Assembly: GCF_009870125.1 (NCBI RefSeq)
Contig: NC_046683.1
Location: 8,184,001-8,248,000, forward strand
Direction: 5' to 3'
DNA from: Drosophila pseudoobscura
Taxonomy: Eukaryota; Arthropoda; Insecta; Diptera; Drosophilidae
DNA: 64,000 nt
The translations under genes were made by a program, and so were the position numbers. Shown here one piece after another: positions 1-10,200 of the stretch. Numbering within the stretch: the stretch's first letter is position 1; each line of letters starts with the position of its first letter. The notes under the pieces were generated by a model, which was not told the DNA's origin, did not search any database, and saw nothing but the letters and a program-made list of their open reading frames with translations.

Positions 1-129
1 AATGTCATACAGTTATTAGATATAAATTTAGATATACCCGCTTTTGATTCTCCGTACATGCATCGATATTTGTGCACGATAAGAAAATCGAACTCGGCGC
101 TTACATATGTATGTATGTACCTACATATG

Positions 130-515
130 TTATAACGAGGGGGAAAGTTGTGAGTTGCTGCGGACACCGCAACTCTACTTAGTCAGTATGGCTCTCCTCC
201 ATCAGACGGCGCTAACATTGCACGACAATATTGTTGCCACAGATTTTCGTCCTTTCCGGAGGCGAAAGGGGGTGGGGCGAAATTTTTAAATATATGTACG
301 TGTAATAGTGACATATCACAGAAGTTCGGATACAAAATGTCGTTGCTCATAGGGACGGACTGACGGACGGACAGACAGACAGGGCTCAATGTACTTTGCT
401 ATTGATGCTGATCAAAAATATATGTATATCCTTAATGGGGTCGGAAACGCTCTTCCTTCTGGACGTTACACACATTCATTTTCACCACAAATCTAATATA
501 CCCCTATACTCATTT
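130..515. mobile_element. Degraded Helitron-like (DINE-1/INE-1/ISY-type) repeat remnant
   Basis: The stretch contains a GACGGAC/GACAGAC run (about 356-380), then TATTGATGCTGATCAAAAA, an ATATATGTATAT spacer, GGGGTCGGAAACGCT, CTTCCTTCTGGACGTTACAC, and finally an AATCTAATATACCCCTA end. From memory, this order of blocks is typical of the abundant non-autonomous Helitron family of Drosophila (DINE-1/INE-1 and its obscura-group relatives). No coding capacity is visible and the ends are blurred by the neighbouring A/T tract. The family name is recalled, not searched. Confidence 0.5.
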
Positions 516-571
516 TGAATATAATATAATTATAATATAATATATATAATATATATATAATAATTATAAAA

Positions 572-756
572 TGATTATTTTTGATTTTTATTGTATAATT
601 ATTATTTTTGATTTTTATTGAATAATTATTATTATAATTGTTAGTCTTGATTCGTATTGAATAATTATTATTTTTGATTTTTATTGAATAATTATTATTA
701 TTTTTTTTATTGAATAATTATTATTATTTTTTTTATTGAATAATTATTATTTTTAA
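572..756. repeat. Imperfect A/T tandem repeat
   Basis: The word GAATAATTATTAT recurs at intervals of roughly 26 to 36 bp, separated by T-rich stretches such as TTTTGATTTTTATT. It is a minisatellite-like array in noncoding DNA. Confidence 0.7.
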
Positions 757-1296
757 GCAAGCATTTGATAGCAATGCTTTTGCTATTAGCTAGTAGCATT
801 TACTATTCTTAATTGTCGCAAACGCAACATTATAAATTTCTTGCACGCGCTGAGAAAAACCAAGCTAATTTCGACGACAAAAAGGATTTGTAAAAATTAT
901 GAAAACATAAAAACAATTAAAATGGACCAGTGGAAATCACTTTTGTGTATTTCATAGACAAACAGCCAACATATTTGTGCGACAAAAATGTATTTTGATA
1001 ATGGAGTTAATGACTTGCCTTAAACTTATCATTTAATTTTAACAAAAATATAACTAATTTAAATTGCGAATCAAGTCAGACTATAAAGTCAGCCGCAACT
1101 AAAAAACAACATACAATTTTACAAGATACTGCAACGTTTGTGAACCATGAACCTTCTGTTTTTTTTTTGACATTGCGCTGAAATTATACAGAACAGAAAA
1201 TACAAGAATAAAACGAGAAGCAGTATCTGTTTATGTACGTACGTTCTGAAAAGAAAATGAATTCAAAATTAAAATATTTTCAAGAATTTCATTAAG

Positions 1297-4200
1297 CTAC
1301 GTACTATGTTTATATTTCACATCATAACATATCCTGAGTGGTGGTCTAACTCTATATCTGCTTTTTGTTCCATAAGTTTTCTGGGTTGGGATGGTACTTG
1401 CCAATTCCGGCGATACTTCATCAGTTTTCATATCGGGCCGCCCGGTCTGACCACTCACTGGTAGTGATCCCCCAGGTTGGCCAGAAGGATCCGGTTCCAA
1501 AGTTCTCTCTTTCGCAGTACTGAGTATATCGCTTAAATCGGAGGTGCCAATTTGGCCATCTTCTGGTGGTTCGATCGAAGTGAATGGAAGAACTGAACTT
1601 TCTGGAGATGCAAATGAATCTACTGAAGGATCGGCTTCCGTACTTTTCTCTTCAGAAGTACTGAGTAAACTAATTAAATCAGACGTATAAATTACTACTT
1701 CTGTCGAGTCCACTGAAACAAGATGTGATATCCCTGTTTGGCCATCTTCTGGTGTTTCGATCGAAGTGAATGGAAGAACTGAACTTTCAGGAGATGCGAA
1801 TGTATATGCTGAAGGCTCGGGTTCCGTACTTTTCCCTTCAGAAGTACTGAGTAAACTAATTAAATCAGACGTATGAATTCCTACTTCTGTCGAGTCCACT
1901 GAAACAAGCTGTGATACCCCTGTTTGGCCCTCTTCTGGTGTTTCGATCGAAGTGAATGGAAGAACTGAACTTTCAGGAGATGCGAATGTATATGCTGAAG
2001 GCTCGGGTTCCGTACTTTTCCCTTCAGAAGTACTGAGTAAACTAATTAAATCAGACGTATAAATTACTACTTCTGTCGAGTCCACTGAAACAAGATGTGA
2101 TATCCCTGTTTGGCCATCTTCTGGTGTTTCGATCGAAGTGAATGGAAGAACTGAACTTTCAGGAGATGCGAATGTATATGCTGAAGGCTCGGGTTCCGTA
2201 CTTTTCCCTTCAGAAGTACTGAGTAAACTAATTAAATCAGACGTATGAATTCCTACTTCTGTCGAGTCCACTGAAACAAGCTGTGATATCCCTGTTTGGC
2301 CAACTTCTGGTGGTTCGATCGAAGTGAATGGAAGAACTGAACTTTCAGGAGATGCGAATGTATATGCTGAAGGATCGGGTTCCGTACTTTTCTCTTCAAA
2401 AGTACTGAGTAAACTAATTAAATCAGACGTATGAATTCCTACTTCTGTCGAGTCCACTGAAACAAGCTGTGATACCCCTTTTTGGCCCTCTTCTGGTGGT
2501 TCGATCGAAGTGAATGGAAGAACTGAACTTTCAGGAGACGCGAATGTATATGCTGAAGGATCGGGTTCCGTACTTTTCCCTTCAGAAGTACTGAGTAAAC
2601 TAATTAAATCAGACGTATGAATTCCTACTTCTGTCGGGTCCAATGAAACAAGCTGTGATATCCCTGTTTGGCCAACTTCTGGTGGTTCGATCGAAGTGAA
2701 TGGAAGAACTGAACTTTCAGGAGATGCGAATGAATCTACTGAAGGATCGGGTTCCGTACTTTTCTCTTCAGAAGTACTGAGTAAACTAATTAAATCAGAC
2801 GTATGAATTCCTACTTCTGTCGAGTCCACTGAAACAAGCTGTGATACCCCTTTTTGGCCCTCTTCTGGTGGTTCGATCGAAGTGAATGGAAGAACTGAAC
2901 TTTCAGGAGACGCGAATGTATATGCTGAAGGATCGGGTTCCGTACTTTTCCCTTCAGAAGTACTGAGTAAACTAATTAAATCAGACGTATGAATTCCTAC
3001 TTCTGTCGGGTCCAATGAAACAAGCTGTGATATCCCTGTTTGGCCAACTTCTGGTGGTTCGATCGAAGTGAATGGAAGAACTGAACTTTCAGGAGATGCG
3101 AATGAATCTACTGAAGGATCGGGTTCCGTACTTTTCTCTTCAGAAGTACTGAGTAAACTAATTAAATCAGACGTATGAATTCCTACTTCTGTCGAGTCCA
3201 CTGAAACAAGATGTGATATCCCTGTTTGGCCCTCTTCTGGTGGTTCGATCGAAGTGAATGGAAGAACTGAACTTTCAGGAGATGCGAATGTATATGCTGA
3301 AGGATCGGGTTCCGTACTTTTCTCTTCAGAAGTACTGAGTAAACTAATTAAATCAGACGTATGAATTCCTACTTCTTTCGAGTCCACTGAAACAAGATGT
3401 GATACCCCTGTTTGGCCCTCTTCTGGTGGTTCGATCGAAGTGAATGGAAGAACTGAACTTTCAGGAGATGCGAATGAATATACTGAAGGATCGGGTTCCG
3501 TACTTTTCTCTTCAGAAGTACTGAGTAAACTAATTAAAGCAGACGTAAGAATTCCTACTTCTGTCGAGTCCACTGAAACGAGATGTGATATCCCTGTTTG
3601 GCCCTCTTCTGGTGGTTCGATCGAAGTGAATGGAAGAACTGAACTTTCAGGAGATGCGAATGAATCTACTGAATAATCCGGTTCCGTACTTTCCTCTTCA
3701 GAAGTACTGAGTAAACTAATTAAATCAGACGTATGAATTCCTACTTCTGTCGAGTCCACTGACACAAGATGTGATATCTCTGTTTGGCCCTCTTCTGGTG
3801 GTTCGATCGAAGTGAATGGAAGAACTGAACTTTCAGGAGATGCGAATGAATCTACTGAATAATCCGGTTCCGTACTTTCCTCTTCAGAAGTACTGAGTAA
3901 ACTAATTAAATCAGACATATGAATTCCTACTTCTGTCGAGTCCACTGAAACAAGATGTGATATCTCTGTTTGGCCCTCCTCTGGTGGTTCGATCGAAGTG
4001 AATGGAAGAACTGAACTTTCAGGAGATGCGAATGAATCTAATGAAGGATCCGGCTCCGAATGTTTTTCTTCAGAAGTAGTGGGTAAATGAATTATATCCG
4101 AAGTAGAAACTCCTCTTTCTGTAGAGTAAATTGAAATTTGGGGTGATACTTCTGTTTGGCCACCTCCTGGTGGTTCGATCGTGGTGAATGGAAGCGCTGA

Positions 4201-7200
4201 ACTTTTAAGAGATTCGAGTGACTCTACTGAAGCATCCGGTTCGGTACGTTTTTCTTCAGGAGTACTGAGTATATCAATTAAATCGGACGTAAGAATTTCT
4301 CTTTCTGTCGAGTCGACTGAGACTGGTGGTGATACTTCTGATTGGCCACCTCCTGGTGGTTCGATCGTGGTGAATGGAAGCGCTGAACTTTTAAGAGATT
4401 CGAGTGACTCTACTGAAGCATCCGGTTCGGTACGTTTTTCTTCAGGAGTACTGAGTATATCAATTAAATCGGATGTAAGAAATCCTCTTTCTGTCGAGTC
4501 GACTGAGACTGGTGGTGATACTTCTGTTTGGCCACCTTCTGGTGGTTCGGTCGTGGTGAATGGAAGCGCTGAACTTTTAAGAGATGCGAGTGACTTTACT
4601 GAAGCATCCGGTTCCGTACGTTTTTCTTCAGGAGTACTGCGTGTATCAATTAAATCGGATGTAAGAATTCCTCTTTCTGTCGAGTCGACTAAGACTGGTG
4701 GTGATACTTCTGATTGGCCACCTTCTGGTGGTTCGATCGTGGTAAATGGAAGCGCTGAACTTTTAAGAGATGCGAGGGACTCTACTGAGACATCCGGTTC
4801 CGTACGTATTTCTTCAGGAGTACTGAGTGTATGAATTAAATCGGACGTGAGAATTCCTCTTTCTGTCGAGTCCACTGAGACTGGTGGTGATATTTCTGTT
4901 TGTCCACTTTCTGGTGGTTCGATCGTGGTGAATGGAAGCGCTGAACTTTTCAGAGATGCGAGTGACTCTACTGAAGCATCCGGTTCCGTACGTTTTTCTT
5001 CAGGAGTACTGCGTGTATCAATTAAATCGGATGTAAGAATTCCTCTTTCTGTCGAGTCGACTAAGACTGGTGGTGATATTTCTGATTGGCCACCTTCTGG
5101 TGGTTCGATCGTGGTAAATGGAAGCGCTGAACTTTTAAGAGATGCGAGTGACTCTACTGAAATATCCGGTTCCGTACGTTTTTCTTCAGGAGTACTTAGT
5201 GTATGAATTAAATCGGACGTGAGAATTCCTCTTTCTGTCGAGTCCACTGAGACTGGTGGTGTTATTTCTGTTTGGCCACCTTCTGGTGGTTCGATCGTGG
5301 TGAATGGAAGCACTGAGCTTTTAAGAGATGCGAGTGACTCTACTGAAATATCCGGTTCCGTACGTTTTTCTTCAGGAGTACTTAGTGTATGAATTAAATC
5401 GGACGTGAGAATTCCTCTTTCTGTCGAGTCCACTGAGACTGGTGGTGTTACTTCTGTTTGGCCACCTTCTGGTGGTTCGATCGTGGTGAATGGAAGCACT
5501 GAGCTTTTAAGAGATGCGAGTGACTCTACTGAGACATCCGGTTCCGTACGTTTTTCTTCAGGAGTACTGAGTGTATGAATTAAATCGGACGTGAGAATTC
5601 CTCTTTCTGTCGAGTCCACTGAGACTGGTGGTGTTATTTCTGTTTGGCCACCTTCTGGTGGTTCGATCGTGGTGAATGGAAGCACTGAGCTTTTAAGAGA
5701 TGCGAGTGACTCTACTGAAATATCCGGTTCCGTACGTTTTTCTTCAGGAGTACTTAGTGTATGAATTAAATCGGACGTGAGAATTCCTCTTTCTGTCGAG
5801 TCCACTGAGACTGGTGGTGATACTTCTGTCTGGCCACTTTCTGGTGGTTCGATCGTGGTGAATGAAAGCGCTGAACTTTTAAGAGATGCGAGTGACTCCA
5901 CTGAAGCATCCGGCTCCGTACGTTTTTCTTCAGGAGTACTGAGTGTATCAATTAAATCCGATGTAAGAATTCCTCTTTCTGTCGAGTCGACTAAGACTGG
6001 TGGTGATACTTCTGATTGGCCACCTTCTGGTGGTTCGATCGTGGTAAATGGAAGCGCTGAACTTTTAAGAGATGCGAGTGACTCTACTGAAGCATCCGGC
6101 TCCGTATGTTTCTCTTCAGAAGTGGTGGGTAATTGAATTGTATCGGACGTAAGAAGTCCTTTTTCTGTCGAGTCCGCTGAGACTGTTGGTGGTCCCTCTA
6201 GTTGACCACCTTCTGGTGGCTCAGTCGTAGTATATGGTAGTACTGAACTTTTAAGAGAAGCGAAAGACTCTACTGAGGACTCCAGTTCCGTGAGATTTTC
6301 CTCAGGAGTACTGAGTTTATGAACTAAATCGGACGTGAGAGTTCCTCTTTCTGTCGAGTCGACTATGACTGGTGGTGATACTTCTGTTTGGCTACCTTCC
6401 GGTGGTTCGATCGTATTGAATGGAAGCGCTGAACTTTTAAGAGATGCGAGTGACTCTACTGAAGCATCCGGTTCCGTAGGTTTTTCTTCAGGAGTACTGA
6501 GTGTATGAATTAAATCGGACGTGAGAATTCCTCTGTTTGTCGAGTCGGCCGAGACTGGCAGTGATACTTCTGTTTGGCCACCTTCTGTTGGTTCGATCGT
6601 GGTGAATGGAAGCGCTGAACTTTTAAGAGATGCGAGTGACTCTACTGAAGCATCCGGCTCCGTATGTTTCTCTTCAGAAGTGGTGAGTAATTGAATTGTA
6701 TCGGACGTAAGAAGTCCTTCTTCTGTCGAGTCCTCTGAGACTGTTGGTGGTCCCTCTAGTTGACCACCTTCTGGTGGCTCAGTCGTAGTATATGGTAGTA
6801 CTGAACTTTTAAGAGAAGCGAAAGACTCTACTGAGGACTCCAGTTCCGTGAGATTTTCCACAGGAGTACTGAGTTTATGAACTAAATCGGACGTGAGAGT
6901 TCCTCTTTCTGTCGAGTCGACTAAGACTGGTGGTGATACTTCCGTTTGGCCACCTTCTGGTGGTTCGATCGTGGTAAATGGAAGCGCTGAACTTTTAAGA
7001 GATGCGAGTGACTCTACTGAAGCATCCGGCTCCGTATGTTTCTCTTCAGAAGTGGTGGGTAATTGAATTGTATCGGACGTAAGAAGTCCTTTTTCTGTCG
7101 AGTCCGCTGAGACTGTTGGTGGTCCCTCTAGTTGACCACCTTCTGGTGGCTCAGTCGTAGTATATGGTAGTACTGAACTTTTAAGAGAAGCGAAAGACTC

Positions 7201-10200
7201 TACTGAGGACTCCAGTTCCGTGAGATTTTCCTCAGGAGTACTGAGTTTATGAACTAAATCGGACGTGAGAGTTCCTCTTTCTGTCGAGTCGACTATGACT
7301 GGTGGTGATACTTCTGTTTGGCTACCTTCCGGTGGTTCGATCGTATTGAATGGAAGCGCTGAACTTTTAAGAGATGCGAGTGACTCTACTGAAGCATCCG
7401 GTTCCGTAGGTTTTTCTTCAGGAGTACTGAGTGTAGGAGCTAAATCGGACGTGAGAGTTCCTCTTTCTGTCGAGTCGACTAAGACTGGTGGTGATACTTC
7501 TGTTTGGCCACTTTCTGGTGGTTCGATCGTGGTGAGTGGAAGCGCTGAACTTTTAAGAGATGCGAGTGACTCTACTGAAGCATCCGGCTCCGTATGTTTC
7601 TCTTCAGAAGTGGTGAGTAATTGAATTGTATCGGACGTAAGAAGTCCTTTTTCTGTCGAGTCCGCTGAGACTGTTGGTGGTCCCTCTAGTTGACCACCTT
7701 CTGGTGGCTCAGTCGTAGTATATGGTAGTACTGAACTTTTAAGAGAAGCGAAAGACTCTACTGAGGACTCCAGTTCCGTGAGATTTTCCTCAGGAGTACT
7801 GAGTTTATGATCTAAATCTGACGTGAGAGTTCCTCTTTCTGTCGAGTCGACTATGACTGGTGGGGATACTTCTGTTTGGCTACCTTCCGGTGGTTCGATC
7901 GTATTGAATGGAAGCGCTGAACTTTTAAGAGATGCGAGTGACTCTACTGAAGCATCCGGTTCCGTAGGTTTTTCTTCAGGAGTACTGAGTGTATGAATTA
8001 AATCGGACGTGAGAATTCCTCTGTTTGTCGAGTCGGCCGAGACTGGCAGTGATACTTCTGTTTGGCCACCTTCTGTTGGTTCGATCGTGGTGAATGGAAG
8101 CGCTGAACTTTTAAGAGATGCGAGTGACTCTACTGAAGCATCCGGCTCCGTATGTTTCTCTTCAGAAGTGGTGAGTAATTGAATTGAATCGGACGTAAGA
8201 AGTCCTTTTTCTGTCGAGTCCGCTGAGACTGTTGGTGGTCCCTCTAGTTGACCACCTTCTGGTGGCTCAGTCGTAGTATATGGTAGTACTGAACTTTTAA
8301 GAGAAGCGAAAGACTCTACTGAGGACTCCAGTTCCGTGAGATTTTCCTCAGGAGTACTGAGTTTATGATCTAAATCTGACGTGAGAGTTCCTCTTTCTGT
8401 CGAGTCGACTATGACTGGTGGGGATACTTCTGTTTGGCTACCTTCCGGTGGTTCGATCGTATTGAATGGAAGCGCTGAACTTTTAAGAGATGCGAGTGAC
8501 TCTACTGAAGCATCCGGTTCCGTAGGTTTTTCTTCAGGAGTACTGAGTGTATGAATTAAATCGGACGTGAGAATTCCTCTGTTTGTCGAGTCGGCCGAGA
8601 CTGGCAGTGATACTTCTGTTTGGCCACCTTCTGTTGGTTCGATCGTGGTGAATGGAAGCGCTGAACTTTTAAGAGATGCGAGTGACTCTACTGAAGCATC
8701 CGGCTCCGTATGTTTCTCTTCAGAAGTGGTGAGTAATTGAATTGTATCGGACGTAAGAAGTCCTTTTTCTGTCGAGTCCGCTGAGACTGTTGGTGGTCCC
8801 TCTAGTTGACCACCTTCTGGTGGCTCAGTCGTAGTATATGGTAGTACTGAACTTTTAAGAGAAGCGAAAGACTCTACTGAGGACTCCAGTTCCGTGAGAT
8901 TTTCCTCAGGAGTACTGAGTTTATGATCTAAATCTGACGTGAGAGTTCCTCTTTCTGTCGAGTCGACTATGACTGGTGGGGATACTTCTGTTTGGCTACC
9001 TTCCGGTGGTTCGATCGTATTGAATGGAAGCGCTGAACTTTTAAGAGATGCGAGTGACTCTACTGAAGCATCCGGTTCCGTAGGTTTTTCTTCAGGAGTA
9101 CTGAGTGTATGAATTAAATCGGACGTGAGAATTCCTCTGTTTGTCGAGTCGGCCGAGACTGGCAGTGATACTTCTGTTTGGCCACCTTCTGGTGGTTCGA
9201 TCGTATTGAATGGAAGTGCTGAACTTTTAAGAGATGCGAGTGACTCTACTGAAGCATCCGGTTCCGTACGTTTTTCTTTAGGAGTACTGAGTTCATGAAC
9301 TAAATCGGATGTGAGAGTTACTCTTTCTGTCGAGTTGGCTGAGACTGTTGGTGCTCCCTCTAGTTGACCACCTTCGGGTGGCTCAGTCGTAGTATATGGT
9401 AGTACTGAACTTTTAAGTGAAGCGAAAGACTCTACGGAGTACTCCAGTTCCGTAAGATTTTCTTCAGGAGTACTGAGTTTATGAATTAATTCGGACGTGA
9501 GAATTTCTCTTTCTGTCGAGTCGGCTGAGACTGGTGGTGATACTTCTGTTTGGCCACCTCCTGGTGGTTCGATCGTAGTGAATGGAAACGCAGAACTTTT
9601 AAGAGGTGCAAGCGACTCTACTAATGCATCCGGTTCCGTGCGTGTTTTTTCAGAAGTACTGAGTAAGTGAGCTAAATCGTTCGCAGAGGATTTTTCTGAA
9701 GTTTTGTTTATCGATGGTATGAATGACGGATTGCTAGGAAGTGGTATTGATGAAGGTATTATTGTCTGTGTTGTGGATATGGGTTTTTTATTTGTATTTT
9801 CAGAGTACTCGATTATAGTACTCAGCCATATCGAAGCTGTGGATGATGCATTCTCAGTAGACTCTGTGATAGTTGGAACTGATTGTGAACGGGGTGTTGA
9901 GGTCAATGCTATTTTTGATGATACTTCTTCGTCCCCAGCCCGAAAGAACTGTCCCGAATAACGTGATATTGGTTTGGTCCCCGAACTTTCCAATCTTTTG
10001 GTTGACGATGATACAGGCAGGGCTTCTGGCGATTGCAATGATTTTTTGTTATTTTTGTTTCTGGTTTCTGGTGTACGTTCTTCGACCATTGATGATGTGA
10101 AAGTTGAAAAGCTCTTTGGTTCTGTCATTGATTTTAATTTATCTGTAGCATATACTGGTTCAGTTTGTGAATTAGGTAACGGTATATTTATATAATCTGG

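Larger units (their letters stand above)
1..1296. other. AT-rich intergenic DNA downstream of the mucin gene
   Basis: No convincing gene is present. The left part (about 130-510) carries a degraded interspersed repeat. Positions 540-760 are almost pure A/T with an imperfect tandem repeat. The remainder to 1296 is AT-rich and probably contains the 3' UTR of the minus-strand mucin gene that ends at 1297. Short open frames here look like chance frames. Confidence 0.7.

Noticed and set aside
3440-7624. Several plus-strand frames of 60-217 codons inside the mucin array
   Set aside because: They are antisense shadows. The 186-bp unit is a multiple of three, so any frame free of stops in one unit stays open over many units.
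1500-9660. Regular 186-bp direct repeats as a CRISPR-like or satellite array
   Set aside because: The repeats are in frame inside one long ORF with no spacers; they are coding mucin units.
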